Origin: Ignavibacteria bacterium RBG_16_34_14
Lineage (GTDB): Bacteria > Bacteroidota > Ignavibacteria > Ignavibacteriales > Ignavibacteriaceae
Assembly: GCA_001802865.1 (NCBI GenBank)
Contig: MHAF01000082.1
Coordinates: 1 to 36,555 of the forward strand
DNA: 36,555 nucleotides
Direction of reading: 5' to 3'
A program made the translations under genes and the position numbers. The number at the start of each line of letters is the position of its first letter. Position 1 is the first letter of the stretch. The notes beneath the pieces were generated by a model. That model was given only the letters and a program-made list of their open reading frames with translations. It searched no databases and was not told where the DNA came from. Positions 28,514-36,555 of the stretch are shown here, one piece after another.

Positions 28514-28971
28514 TGGATATTTTAAGTAATCTGAAATACGCATCGGGTTCAAAAAAGAAACCAAAGAGAATTGCACGAGGTGAAGGTTCCGGTCATGGCG
28601 GTACAGCAACCAGAGGAATGAATGGGCAGCTTTCACGTTCCGGGGCTAAGAAAAGAGCCTGGTTTGAAGGTGGACAGATGCCTTTACAAAGAAGAGTACC
28701 CAAGTTTGGGTTTACTAATATATTTAAGAAAGAGTACCAGGTCGTAAATTTATTAAACCTGCAGAAATTATCTGATGAAAAAAAACTTACTGATGTTGTT
28801 CTAAATGCCGAAGAACTTAAAAAACTAGGTTTGGTAAGAAATTCTAAAAAACCAGTTAAAATTTTAGGTGATGGTGATTTGAAAGTAAAAGTTCAGCTTG
28901 AAGTAAATGCATTTAGTAATTCTGCAAAAGAGAAAATAGAAGCCGCTGGTGGTTCAATTAAAAAAATATAA
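28513..28971 (+). CDS. rplO: Ribosomal protein L15
   Basis: A 152-residue L15. The N-terminal glycine-rich segment is RGEGSGHGGTATRGMNGQLS, followed by FEGGQMPLQRRVPKFGFTN. It overlaps rpmD by one base (TAATG), which suggests coupled translation, and is followed after 12 bp by secY, its conserved partner in gene order. Confidence 0.97.
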   Translation: MDILSNLKYASGSKKKPKRIARGEGSGHGGTATRGMNGQLSRSGAKKRAWFEGGQMPLQRRVPKFGFTNIFKKEYQVVNLLNLQKLSDEKKLTDVVLNAEELKKLGLVRNSKKPVKILGDGDLKVKVQLEVNAFSNSAKEKIEAAGGSIKKI

Positions 28972-28983
28972 TTCCGGAATTTA

Positions 28984-30318
28984 ATGGCAACAATTACTGA
29001 CACTTTCAGAAACATATTTAAAATTCACGAACTGCGGCAAAGAATTTTATATACTTTAGCTCTTTTATTTATTGTTCGATTAGGATCTCATCTCACTCTT
29101 CCAGGTGTTGATGCGGTTCTTTTAACACAAAGCATGCAAAACCAAACGTCCAATAATTTGTTTGGGTTGTACGATCTGTTTGTGGGAGGAGCTTTCTCAA
29201 ATGCAGCTATATTTGCACTGGGAATAATGCCCTATATTTCTGCATCAATTATACTTCAATTGATGGGAGCGGTCGTTCCCTACTTCCAGAAACTACAGCA
29301 GGAAGGCGAAGAAGGCAGAAAGAAAATTACCCAGTTAACAAGATATGGTACAGTACTAATTTCCGCTTTACAGGCTTGGGGAGTCACGGTAAGACTTCTC
29401 AACATCCAGGTTCAGAATGCACCTATAGTTCCTGTTCAGGTTCAAGGTTTTTCCTGGGTACTTTCCACTATTATTATTCTTACTGCCGGAACAGTTTTTA
29501 TGATGTGGATGGGTGAACAGATTACTGAGAAAGGAATTGGAAACGGAATCTCTCTTATAATATTTATTGGTATCATAGCTCGTTTTCCCTTTGCTATACT
29601 GGATGAATACAGGCTTATTTCTTCCGGACAAAGAAGCTTGATTATTGAACTTATTATTGTAGCCTTTATGTTTTTTATTATTGCAGGAGTTGTTCTGGTT
29701 ACGCAAGGGACACGCAGAATTCCGGTTCAATATGCAAAAAGGGTTGTTGGAAGAAAAATATACGGAGGTGTAACACAGTATATTCCTTTAAGAGTTAATA
29801 CAGCAGGTGTTATGCCTATAATATTTGCACAGTCTATTATGTTCATTCCCAATACTGTTCTTTCATTTTTTCCTGACAATGATTTTTTACAGACAATAGC
29901 GGGTTATTTTGATTACACTTCACCTGTATATTCAGCGATATATGCTTTGATGATTGTGTTCTTTACTTATTTTTATACGGCAATTGCTTTTAATCCAAAA
30001 GATGTCGCTGATAATATGAAAAAGCAGGGTGGATTTATTCCGGGAATAAGACCAGGAAAACAGACGTCAGAATTTATAGATAATATATTAACAAAGATTA
30101 CGCTTCCCGGATCTATTTTTCTGGCTATTATAGCAATACTTCCGGCATTTGTTTCTGCCTGGGGTGTGTCAGGACAGTTCGCCCAGTTTTTTGGCGGTAC
30201 AAGTTTATTAATTATTGTTGGTGTTGCTTTAGATACTTTGCAGCAGATTGAATCTCATCTTTTGATGAGGCATTATGATGGATTTATGAAATCGGGTAAG
30301 ATTAAGGGACGCAGATAG
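28984..30318 (+). CDS. secY: Preprotein translocase subunit SecY
   Basis: A 444-residue SecY, the ten-helix protein channel of the inner membrane. The first span (residues about 20-35, with RLGSHLTLPGVDAVLLTQ after it), the SIILQLMGAVVPYFQKLQQE helix and the cytosolic loop TQGTRRIPVQYAKRVVGRKI are all present. GGFIPGIRPGKQTSEFIDNI is another hallmark. It works with SecE (4053) and exports proteins such as the T9SS substrate at the start of the window. No adk gene lies between it and map. Confidence 0.98.
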   Translation: MATITDTFRNIFKIHELRQRILYTLALLFIVRLGSHLTLPGVDAVLLTQSMQNQTSNNLFGLYDLFVGGAFSNAAIFALGIMPYISASIILQLMGAVVPYFQKLQQEGEEGRKKITQLTRYGTVLISALQAWGVTVRLLNIQVQNAPIVPVQVQGFSWVLSTIIILTAGTVFMMWMGEQITEKGIGNGISLIIFIGIIARFPFAILDEYRLISSGQRSLIIELIIVAFMFFIIAGVVLVTQGTRRIPVQYAKRVVGRKIYGGVTQYIPLRVNTAGVMPIIFAQSIMFIPNTVLSFFPDNDFLQTIAGYFDYTSPVYSAIYALMIVFFTYFYTAIAFNPKDVADNMKKQGGFIPGIRPGKQTSEFIDNILTKITLPGSIFLAIIAILPAFVSAWGVSGQFAQFFGGTSLLIIVGVALDTLQQIESHLLMRHYDGFMKSGKIKGRR

Positions 30319-30332
30319 CGTGCTTTATAATT

Positions 30333-31094
30333 GTGATATATATAAAGACTAAAAAAGAGATAGACTTAATCAGAGAAAGTTGTAAAATTGTTGCAGAAAC
30401 TCTACAGTTGCTTAAAGCTAATGTTAAACCCGGAATAACAACTTTTGAACTTGATAAAATAGCCGACAATTATATACGTAGTAATAATGCCAAAGCTGCG
30501 TTTAAAGGTTATTCGCAGGCAGGTTCTTTCAAATTTCCAGGTTCTATTTGTACTTCAGTTGATGATGCAGTTGTACATGGAATACCCGGACAAAAGGTTC
30601 TTAATAATGGTGAAATAATTTCTCTTGACGTTGGTGTTTTTAAGAATGGATATTATGGAGATGCAGCGTTAACAGTTCCTGTTGGTACTATCAGTGAGGA
30701 AAAACAAAAGCTTCTCGATGTTACGGAAAAATCTTTATATATGGGAATTGAAGAAGCCAAGGAAAATAACCGGCTTCATGATATTTCCGGAACCGTACAG
30801 GAATATATTGAAGGAAATGGTTTTTCTGTTGTAAGAGAGCTTTGCGGGCATGGTGTAGGAAAATATTTACACGAGGAACCTTCGGTTCCTAACTTTGGAA
30901 AAAAAGGAACCGGAATTAAGTTAAGAAACGGGATGACTCTTGCAATTGAACCGATGGTTAATCTTGGAAAAAGTAAAGTGCGCATGGGAGATGACGGCTG
31001 GACAGTTTTAACTGCCGATGGTTCTCCTTCTGCACATTTTGAACATACGATTTTGATTTCGAATGGTAAACCTGAAATTCTTACAGTAGTATAA
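30333..31094 (+). CDS. map: Methionine aminopeptidase, type I
   Basis: A 253-residue enzyme that removes the initiator methionine from nascent proteins. The metal ligands are D99, D110, H173, E206 and E237, and the substrate-side H82 is present, matching E. coli numbering with an offset of two. The start is GTG at 30333. Its stop overlaps the infA start in TAATG. No N-terminal zinc or SH3-like extension is present, so it is the type Ia short form. Confidence 0.98.
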   Translation: MIYIKTKKEIDLIRESCKIVAETLQLLKANVKPGITTFELDKIADNYIRSNNAKAAFKGYSQAGSFKFPGSICTSVDDAVVHGIPGQKVLNNGEIISLDVGVFKNGYYGDAALTVPVGTISEEKQKLLDVTEKSLYMGIEEAKENNRLHDISGTVQEYIEGNGFSVVRELCGHGVGKYLHEEPSVPNFGKKGTGIKLRNGMTLAIEPMVNLGKSKVRMGDDGWTVLTADGSPSAHFEHTILISNGKPEILTVV

Positions 31095-31312
31095 TGGCAA
31101 AGCAAGGCCCGATAAAAGTTGATGGAATTATAACTGAGACTTTACCTAATGCCAATTTTAAGGTAAAGCTCGATAATGGGCATGAAATACTTGCACACAT
31201 TTCAGGTAAGATGAGGATGCATTTTATAAAAATATTGGTTGGAGACAAAGTCTCGGTTGAATTATCTCCCTACGATCTTTCTAAAGGGAGAATAACTTAC
31301 AGGTATAAATAG
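31094..31312 (+). CDS. infA: Translation initiation factor IF-1
   Basis: A 72-residue OB-fold protein, the standard length, which blocks the A site during initiation. [40 protein letters not shown] and [20 protein letters not shown] are typical. It overlaps map by one base and precedes rpmJ by 10 bp. Confidence 0.98.
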   Translation: MAKQGPIKVDGIITETLPNANFKVKLDNGHEILAHISGKMRMHFIKILVGDKVSVELSPYDLSKGRITYRYK

Positions 31313-31322
31313 CGGAGCATAA

Positions 31323-31436
31323 ATGAAAGTCAGAGCTTCAGTAAAAAAAATATGTGAAAATTGTAAAATAATTAAACGCAAAGGCGTTGTTAGAGTTATT
31401 TGTAAAAATAAAAAACACAAACAACGTCAGGGTTAA
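31323..31436 (+). CDS. rpmJ: Ribosomal protein L36
   Basis: A 37-residue protein, the smallest of the large subunit. [20 protein letters not shown] and [16 protein letters not shown] show the zinc-binding pattern C-x2-C-x12-C-x4-H, so it is the zinc-containing form. Position between infA and rpsM is the usual one. It ends 19 bp before rpsM. Confidence 0.96.
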   Translation: MKVRASVKKICENCKIIKRKGVVRVICKNKKHKQRQG

Positions 31437-31455
31437 TAAAGTAAGGAGTATTTAA

Positions 31456-31839
31456 GTGGCTCGTATTGCCGGTGTTGATTTACCAAAAAACAAACAGGTC
31501 CTTTTCGGTCTTCAATATATTTTCGGAATTGGAAAAACTGTTTCTGCTGAAATTCTTGAAAAGGCAAAAGTAGATCCTAAGAAAAAAATTTCTGATTTAA
31601 CTGATGAGGAAGTTGCACAAATAAGAGCTGCTATCCAGGCTGATTATAAAGTTGAAGGTGCACTTCGTTCTGAAGTTCAGCAGCATATTAAAAGATTAAT
31701 GGATGTTGGTTCGTATCGTGGTATAAGACACCGAAGAGGCTTACCTGTAAGAGGACAAAGAACCCGAACGAATTCAAGGACAAGAAAAGGTAAACGTAAA
31801 ACAGTTGCCGGTAAGAAAAAGGTTCCTACTAAAAAATAA
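31456..31839 (+). CDS. rpsM: Ribosomal protein S13
   Basis: A 127-residue S13 of the 30S head that contacts tRNA and forms bridges to L5. The GTG start after AAGGAG gives [20 protein letters not shown]. The helix-two-turn-helix segment and [20 protein letters not shown] are conserved, followed by a basic tail ([20 protein letters not shown]). Confidence 0.97.
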   Translation: MARIAGVDLPKNKQVLFGLQYIFGIGKTVSAEILEKAKVDPKKKISDLTDEEVAQIRAAIQADYKVEGALRSEVQQHIKRLMDVGSYRGIRHRRGLPVRGQRTRTNSRTRKGKRKTVAGKKKVPTKK

Positions 31840-31859
31840 TTAAAACCAAGGAGTATTAG

Positions 31860-32252
31860 TTGGCTAAAGCAGCAACAGTAAAAAAGGTAAAGAAAAAAAC
31901 TCACGTTGATGCAAATGGTATAGCTCATATAAAAGCTACATTTAATAATGTGATTGTTACAATAACAGATATTTATGGAAATACAATTGCATGGTCGTCC
32001 GCAGGAAAAAATGGCTTTAAAGGCTCAAGAAAAAATACTCCGTTTGCTTCACAGGTTTCAGCAGAAGCTGCAGCAAAAGAAGCTTATGATCTTGGAATGA
32101 GGAGAGTAGAAGTTTTTGTTAAAGGTCCTGGATCCGGAAGAGAAGCTGCAATTAGAGCATTACATACTGCTGGTTTGGATGTATCATCAATCCGTGATGT
32201 TACACCAATTCCACATAACGGATGCAGACCACCTAAAAGAAGAAGAGTTTAA
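31860..32252 (+). CDS. rpsK: Ribosomal protein S11
   Basis: A 130-residue S11 of the 30S platform. The start is TTG at 31860, six bases after AAGGAG (31848-31853). [20 protein letters not shown] and [19 protein letters not shown] are conserved. It includes [20 protein letters not shown]. rpsD follows after 24 bp. Confidence 0.97.
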   Translation: MAKAATVKKVKKKTHVDANGIAHIKATFNNVIVTITDIYGNTIAWSSAGKNGFKGSRKNTPFASQVSAEAAAKEAYDLGMRRVEVFVKGPGSGREAAIRALHTAGLDVSSIRDVTPIPHNGCRPPKRRRV

Positions 32253-32276
32253 TTTATAATTGGAGTTAATTGAGTA

Positions 32277-32900
32277 ATGGGTAGATACACTGGTCCAAAA
32301 TATAAGCTGAGCAGAAGAGAAAAACAGGATTTGTTCGGAAGTCCGAAATCTCTGATGGGCAAAAGTCCAATGGAAAAGAAAAATTATCCTCCTGGAGAAC
32401 ATGGACAATCAAGACGTCAGAAAATATCTGAGTATGGAGTTCAGTTAAGGGAGAAACAGAAGATTAAAAGAATCTATGGATTATATGAAAAGCAATTCAG
32501 AAATCTTTTTGAAAAAGCAAACAGGCAAAAAGGTATTACTGGCGATAATCTTGTAAAATTACTCGAAAGTAGGCTTGATAATGTGATCTATCGGTTAGGT
32601 CTGTCACCGACAAGAGTTGCTGCCCGTCAGCTTGTAGGTCACAGGCATGTGCTGGTAAATAACAAGCTGGTTAACATTCCTTCATATACTATTTATCCGG
32701 GAGATGTAATCCGCATCCGTGAAAAAAGTAAGAAGATGGATGCAATTCATAATTCACTTAAAAAAGTAAGAGATAATCAGTATTCCTGGCTTACGATTGA
32801 TAAAGCATCGTTAAGCGGTACCTTTGTTCAGGTTCCTGAAAGGTCTGAAGTTCCGCTTAATGCAAATGAACAACTTGTGGTTGAGCTTTATTCTAAATAA
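32277..32900 (+). CDS. rpsD: Ribosomal protein S4
   Basis: A 207-residue S4, a primary 16S binder. The N-terminus has no cysteine zinc site, so it is the zinc-free form. The S4 RNA-binding domain contains LESRLDNVIYRLGLSPTRVA and RQLVGHRHVLVNNKLVNIPS. In many bacteria S4 represses the alpha operon; the target was not identified. It precedes rpoA as usual. Confidence 0.97.
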   Translation: MGRYTGPKYKLSRREKQDLFGSPKSLMGKSPMEKKNYPPGEHGQSRRQKISEYGVQLREKQKIKRIYGLYEKQFRNLFEKANRQKGITGDNLVKLLESRLDNVIYRLGLSPTRVAARQLVGHRHVLVNNKLVNIPSYTIYPGDVIRIREKSKKMDAIHNSLKKVRDNQYSWLTIDKASLSGTFVQVPERSEVPLNANEQLVVELYSK

Positions 32901-32939
32901 AAAATTTTTTTTGATTAAAAAATCTTAGAGGATTAATAA

Positions 32940-33935
32940 ATGAGTTTATCATATTTAAAGATGCCGGAAACTGTCGTACTTGATGAGTCATCATATACAA
33001 ATACTTTTGGCAGATTCTGGCTGCATCCGCTTGAAAGAGGCTATGGTGTTACATTAGGTAATTCTATTAGAAGAGTACTTATTTCCTCTTTACCCGGAGC
33101 TGCTATAACTTCGGTTAAATTCAGTGGTGTATTGCATGAGTTTACCACTATTGAAGGTATTGTTGAAGATGTTTCTGAAATAATTCTTAACCTGAAGCAG
33201 GTAAGAATGAAACTTCTGAACAAGAAACCAAATAAGATTGATCTTTCATTCAGTGGTCAGGGTGAATGGACTGCTGCAGATATTCAGAAAGCCAGCAATG
33301 AGATAGAAATTCTTAATCCTGATCTTCATATCGCTACGCTTAATAAAAACCTTAAGCTTGATGTTGAAATTCGTGTTGGTAAGGGAGTAGGTTATGTTCC
33401 CGCTTCCGAAAATATTTCACCTGAACAATCAATTGGTGTAATTCCGATTGATTCAATCTTTACTCCAATTAAAAATGTGAAATATGATGTTGAGAATGTT
33501 CGAATTGGAGACAAAGCTGATTATGAAAAGCTTACAATTGAAATTACAACTGATGGATCTATTACACCTGACGATTCGTTAACACAAGCTGCAAAAATTC
33601 TCAGAGAGCATGTTCAGTTATTCATTAATTTTGATATTGAACAGGAGGAAGAACAAGCTGCAGTTCCAAAAGACACTGAAACAGAAAGAATAAGAAAAAT
33701 ACTCTTAACACCTGTTGATGATCTTGAATTAAGTGTAAGATCTCATAACTGTCTTAAAGCCGCAAATATAAAGAACCTTGCAGAACTTGTAAGAAAAGAT
33801 GAACAGGAGATGCTTAAATTCAGAAACTTTGGAAGAAAATCTCTTTCTGAACTTATGGAGATTGTTGAAACCCTTGGTCTTGAGTTTGGGATGGATGTGG
33901 ACAAATATCTGAAGGAAGAAACTGAAACAACTTAA
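32940..33935 (+). CDS. rpoA: RNA polymerase alpha subunit
   Basis: A 331-residue alpha subunit. The N-terminal assembly domain contains RFWLHPLERGYGVTLGNSIR and RVLISSLPGAAITSVKFSG. A charged linker (EQEEEQAAVPKDTETERIRK) leads to the C-terminal DNA- and activator-binding domain (DDLELSVRSHNCLKAANIKN, then FRNFGRKSLSELMEIVETLG). With rpoB and rpoC this window encodes all the large core subunits. Confidence 0.98.
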   Translation: MSLSYLKMPETVVLDESSYTNTFGRFWLHPLERGYGVTLGNSIRRVLISSLPGAAITSVKFSGVLHEFTTIEGIVEDVSEIILNLKQVRMKLLNKKPNKIDLSFSGQGEWTAADIQKASNEIEILNPDLHIATLNKNLKLDVEIRVGKGVGYVPASENISPEQSIGVIPIDSIFTPIKNVKYDVENVRIGDKADYEKLTIEITTDGSITPDDSLTQAAKILREHVQLFINFDIEQEEEQAAVPKDTETERIRKILLTPVDDLELSVRSHNCLKAANIKNLAELVRKDEQEMLKFRNFGRKSLSELMEIVETLGLEFGMDVDKYLKEETETT

Positions 33936-33953
33936 TCTTAACCAGGATAAATA

Positions 33954-34559
33954 ATGCGACACAGAGTCAGAGGAAGAAAACTTAGCAGAACAGGAAGTCA
34001 TCGTAAAGCTTTGTTAAAAGCTCTTGCTTCTTCTCTTTTCAAACATAAAAGAATAAGAACAACCCTGGCAAAGGCAAAAGAAGCGAGGTCTTTTGCTGAA
34101 ACTCTAATTACAAAAGCCCGCAGGAACAGTCTTCATTCAAAAAGACAGGTTATAAGTGCTTTACAAGATAAAAGTGCCGCTAATGAATTATTTGGAGATA
34201 TTCTGCAAAAGGTGGGCGACAGACCTGGTGGTTATACAAGAGTTGTGAAGCTCGGAAGCCGCAAAGGTGATGCGGCTGATATGGCTATTCTTGAGCTTGT
34301 TGATTATAATGAAGTAATGAAAGCAAAAGAAGAAGAGAAAAAAGAAAAGAAAGAAGTAAAGAAAGCTAAGAAAAAGGAGAAGGAAAAAGAGGAAGCTCCT
34401 GAAGTTGAAGAAGCCAAAGTTGTAGAAGAAGCAGCAGCTGAGGAGAAACCGAAGAAAAAACAGCGCAAAAAGAAAAAAGATGAAGAAAGTTCCAAGAAAA
34501 AAGAAGAAGACGCCAAAGAAAAATCTAAGAAGAAGGGACGTAAAAAGAAAGAGGAGTAA
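33954..34559 (+). CDS. rplQ: Ribosomal protein L17 with long lysine/glutamate-rich C-terminal tail
   Basis: A 201-residue protein. Residues 1 to about 122 are a full L17 (MRHRVRGRKLSRTGSHRKAL, TTLAKAKEARSFAETLITKA, RPGGYTRVVKLGSRKGDAAD). The last 80 or so residues are low complexity, alternating Lys and Glu blocks (KAKEEEKKEKKEVKKAKKKE, later KKKQRKKKKDEESSKKKEED). The usual L17 is 115-130 residues. The tail may be a flexible coil or single helix on the ribosome surface. The gene ends the operon, and a terminator follows. Confidence 0.95.
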   Translation: MRHRVRGRKLSRTGSHRKALLKALASSLFKHKRIRTTLAKAKEARSFAETLITKARRNSLHSKRQVISALQDKSAANELFGDILQKVGDRPGGYTRVVKLGSRKGDAADMAILELVDYNEVMKAKEEEKKEKKEVKKAKKKEKEKEEAPEVEEAKVVEEAAAEEKPKKKQRKKKKDEESSKKKEEDAKEKSKKKGRKKKEE

Positions 34560-34579
34560 TTTTTTCTGAATGAAAAATT

Positions 34580-34606
34580 AAATCCTCGTTTAAGCGGGGA
34601 TTTTTT
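34580..34606 (+). terminator. Intrinsic terminator of the ribosomal-protein block
   Basis: AAATCCTCG (34580-34588) pairs with CGGGGATTT (34595-34603), nine pairs with one T-G, loop TTTAAG, followed by a T6 tract (34601-34606) and more T after one G. It lies 20 bp after the rplQ stop. Its core ATCC...TTTAA...GGGAT resembles the palindromes in the tRNA remnants. Confidence 0.85.
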
Positions 34607-34655
34607 GTTTTAAAAGTTATTACACATCTCTGTTTTTACTATTTTTATTTTTATA

Positions 34656-35240
34656 ATGTTTGAAAAACAATCTTTCATAAAATCTGTTTATAATCTAAAA
34701 GATATTCCTAATCTGCGTTTACCTGAAATAATTCTTTGCGGCAGGTCTAATGTTGGCAAATCATCTTTCATAAATTCTCTTTTTAACAGGAAAGACCTTG
34801 CTAAAATCAGTTCAACTCCGGGTAAAACAAGATCTATAAATTATTACCTGATTGATGAAAAGTTTTATATTGTTGATTTACCCGGTTACGGTTATGCAAA
34901 AGTAAGTAATGAAGAAAGAATAAGATGGGGAAATTTAGTAAGTGAGTTTATAAACAAATCGGGTTATATAATTTTAGCCTGTCATATTATAGACAGCCGG
35001 CATAAACCAACAGAACTTGATCATCAGCTAAATTCTCATCTCAAATATAATAACCTGCCTTATCTTGTAATTCTAACTAAAGCAGATAAATTAAAGTGGT
35101 CAGAACTTAATCCTTCTAAAAAAATGGTTATGGATGCTTTCCCTGAATTAAAATTCGGTGAGAATTTATTTATTTATTCTGCTGTAAAAAAAACCGGAAA
35201 GAAAGAAGTTCTGAAGAAGTTCGATAGTCTGTTTTATTGA
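34656..35240 (+). CDS. engB: Ribosome biogenesis GTP-binding protein EngB (YsxC/YihA)
   Basis: A 194-residue GTPase needed for late 50S assembly. G1 is GRSNVGKS (29-36), the switch I region is SSTPGKTRSINYY with the G2 threonine, G3 is DLPGYG (74-79) and G4 is TKAD (141-144). Length and motifs match the family. It follows the terminator, so it probably has its own expression signal, although no clear promoter was seen in the 49 bp available. Its role fits the ribosomal neighbourhood. Confidence 0.96.
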   Translation: MFEKQSFIKSVYNLKDIPNLRLPEIILCGRSNVGKSSFINSLFNRKDLAKISSTPGKTRSINYYLIDEKFYIVDLPGYGYAKVSNEERIRWGNLVSEFINKSGYIILACHIIDSRHKPTELDHQLNSHLKYNNLPYLVILTKADKLKWSELNPSKKMVMDAFPELKFGENLFIYSAVKKTGKKEVLKKFDSLFY

Positions 35241-35263
35241 ATGAAGTCAAACAAAATGAGTCG

Positions 35264-35332
35264 TAATCTTAATCATAATCGTACTCTGACTCGATTAAAA
35301 AGTGATTACAATGAAGATTAAGAGTGCGATTA
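35264..35332. repeat. GATTA/TAATC repeat cluster with inverted repeat
   Basis: TAATC occurs at 35264, 35270 and 35276 (period 6). GATTA occurs at 35293, 35304, 35316 and 35328 (period 11-12). AATCGTACTCT (35277-35287) is an inverted repeat of AGAGTGCGATT (35321-35331) with one wobble, leaving a 33-nt loop. No T tract follows, so a terminator is unlikely. Confidence 0.7.
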
Positions 35333-35387
35333 CGAATTGACCGATACCAAATTTTCTAACTATAATACTTTAGTGAGCTTACTTTGT

Positions 35388-35416
35388 TTGATATTCGCAT
35401 TCAGTAGATATATATT
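35388..35416 (+). promoter_or_regulatory. Predicted promoter of the GAF-domain gene
   Basis: TTGATA (35388-35393), a 17-bp spacer and TATATT (35411-35416, continued as TTG) lie 40 bp before the ATG. The element matches the promoters before tRNA-Tyr and rpsL. Confidence 0.5.
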
Positions 35417-35455
35417 TGTCATTGTTTTTTTAACATCCCATTATTCTGCATTTAA

Positions 35456-36555
35456 ATGGACCGCAGACAAAGAAAAAGATTATTAATATTCTCAATAATT
35501 CCTGTTCTTGCTATAGTATTATTTCTAACAGATGACACAGTAATAAGAATAATTACAATTTCACTTATCGTAATCTATGTTGCCTTTATAATTTTTCTCC
35601 GGGATTCTCTAAAGTTCGGGAAAGACTACATTTCAGATTATGATGAAAATGAAGACTTAGGAAATGACTTATATTCAAAGCCCGATTCATCTTCACACAT
35701 TGGTTTTGATGAATCTTTTAAAATTGTTTCCAGGAATAAAGATGTGGAAATAATAACTTCCGAAACTTACACTCCTGATTTTAAAACACCCAAAACAACA
35801 GTTAAGCCTCCTGACCTCAAAGAAAAATTTGAAGAGATAGCAAATGAAAAGATACCTGATGAAATGGGTCATGATTCCCAGTTTACTTTTGTGCTTGAAA
35901 AAATTCTTACTGTAATAAAAGAAGCTTATAATGCACACACAGCAGTTTTCTTCTGGTATAACAAGCAGAAAGAAAAATTATCTATTGAAAAATTCGTTTC
36001 TAATTCAACTGAAATGTCGAGAAGAAAATTCGATATAGAGGATGATATTTTAAGCAAGATGATTCAGAAAGGTGAACCTGAACTGCTGAGCGATATTTCT
36101 CCAGCTGCTGAAGCAGATGTTATAAGGTATTATAACTCACCACAGGGAATAAGAAGCTTTGTTGGTGTTCCTCTCTTTTATGAAAAGCAGCTTATAGCAA
36201 TTATAGCAATGGATTCCAAAGTTTCTGATGCTTTTGGGATAGAGACAATTTATGCTATGGGCAGGTTTGTCCGCGTTATTACAATGGTCATTTCAATTTT
36301 TGAGGAAAAGCATGCTGATAATGTATCTCAACAGAGATTAAAAGGAATTTTAAGTTTAATAAGTCCCGAATATAAATTTGAAAGTGAACAGGATTTAGGA
36401 ACCGCACTTCAGAATTCAATCAGCCTTTTAATTCCCTGGGATGCATTTGCATTTATTTATTATAAACCTGTTGAGCAGAAATTTAAAACCCAGAAAATCA
36501 TAAATAAAACCTCACTAAAATATGTTGGGGAAGGTCTTGATATTGATCTTAGCGG
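35456..36555 (+). CDS. Membrane-anchored GAF-domain sensor protein (3' truncated)
   Basis: The frame is open from ATG 35456 to the window edge, 366 codons. Two membrane segments are predicted at about residues 9-26 (LLIFSIIPVLAIVLFL) and 31-49 (VIRIITISLIVIYVAFIIFL), with hardly any loop between them. A charged, poorly structured stretch follows. A GAF domain spans about residues 140-290 (FVLEKILTVIKEAYNAHTAV, GIRSFVGVPLFYEKQLIAII). A second GAF-like segment begins near 300 (LISPEYKFESEQDLGTALQN). The output domain lies beyond the window; a diguanylate cyclase, histidine kinase or phosphatase are all possible. Ligand unknown. Confidence 0.75.
   Translation, partial: MDRRQRKRLLIFSIIPVLAIVLFLTDDTVIRIITISLIVIYVAFIIFLRDSLKFGKDYISDYDENEDLGNDLYSKPDSSSHIGFDESFKIVSRNKDVEIITSETYTPDFKTPKTTVKPPDLKEKFEEIANEKIPDEMGHDSQFTFVLEKILTVIKEAYNAHTAVFFWYNKQKEKLSIEKFVSNSTEMSRRKFDIEDDILSKMIQKGEPELLSDISPAAEADVIRYYNSPQGIRSFVGVPLFYEKQLIAIIAMDSKVSDAFGIETIYAMGRFVRVITMVISIFEEKHADNVSQQRLKGILSLISPEYKFESEQDLGTALQNSISLLIPWDAFAFIYYKPVEQKFKTQKIINKTSLKYVGEGLDIDLS

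Larger units (their letters stand above)
35241..35455 (+). other. Intergenic spacer between engB and the GAF gene
   Basis: About 215 bp without a recognisable gene. The first third holds the GATTA/TAATC repeats (35264-35332). The rest is AT-rich and ends with a promoter-like element at 35388-35416. A 24-codon frame at 35241 lies in the repeat and has no coding character. Confidence 0.6.

Noticed and set aside
35241-35315. Short frame of 24 codons after engB
   Set aside because: It lies in the GATTA repeat, has no Shine-Dalgarno and gives a low-complexity Asn/Arg/Leu peptide.

Overview
The window comes from an AT-rich bacterium, most likely of the Ignavibacteria (Chlorobi/Ignavibacteriota side of the FCB group). 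The first, truncated gene ends in a type IX secretion C-terminal sorting domain containing NYPNPFNP, a form typical of that lineage. The ribosomal genes use clear Shine-Dalgarno sequences, unlike most Bacteroidota proper. This assignment is inferred from motifs, not from a database search.

Layout. Bases 1-2670 hold the 3' end of a secreted LamG-like/T9SS protein and a comM/yifB-type AAA ATPase. Bases 2700-4023 are a tRNA region in the order Tyr(GTA), Gly(TCC), Thr(GGT), rpmG, Trp(CCA). Inside it are a small GIY-YIG nuclease gene that starts two bases after tRNA-Gly, two defective tRNA-Gly copies whose anticodon arm is replaced by the same 19-nt palindrome, and a decayed tRNA-Thr 3' half whose T arm is a related palindrome. 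From about 3790 to 34559 there is an uninterrupted same-strand run: rpmG-trnW-secE-nusG-rplKAJL-rpoBC-rpsLG-fusA-tuf, then the whole S10-spc-alpha cluster (rpsJ to rplQ), including secY, map, infA and rpmJ. A tRNA-Gln gene sits between rplR and rpsE. A good terminator follows rplQ. Then come engB, a 215-bp spacer with unusual GATTA repeats, and the 5' part of a membrane-anchored GAF-domain sensor that runs off the window.

How the genes work together. The core block makes the transcription machinery (RpoA, RpoB, RpoC, NusG), the Sec channel (SecE, SecY), translation factors (EF-G, EF-Tu, IF-1), methionine aminopeptidase and 32 ribosomal proteins. Four promoter-like sequences were found (before tRNA-Tyr, rpmG, rpsL and the GAF gene); three share a TATATTT -10 element 17 bp from a TTG-type -35. 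Ten of the 43 genes of the block start with GTG or TTG, and all five TTG starts have a strong Shine-Dalgarno. Ribosomal proteins L5, L30 and L17 carry extra lysine-rich tails. The core block itself is conventional. The least explained part is the tRNA region at 2.9-3.8 kb, where tRNA duplication, hairpin-arm replacement, a tRNA-abutting nuclease and loss of the expected tufB gene occur together.
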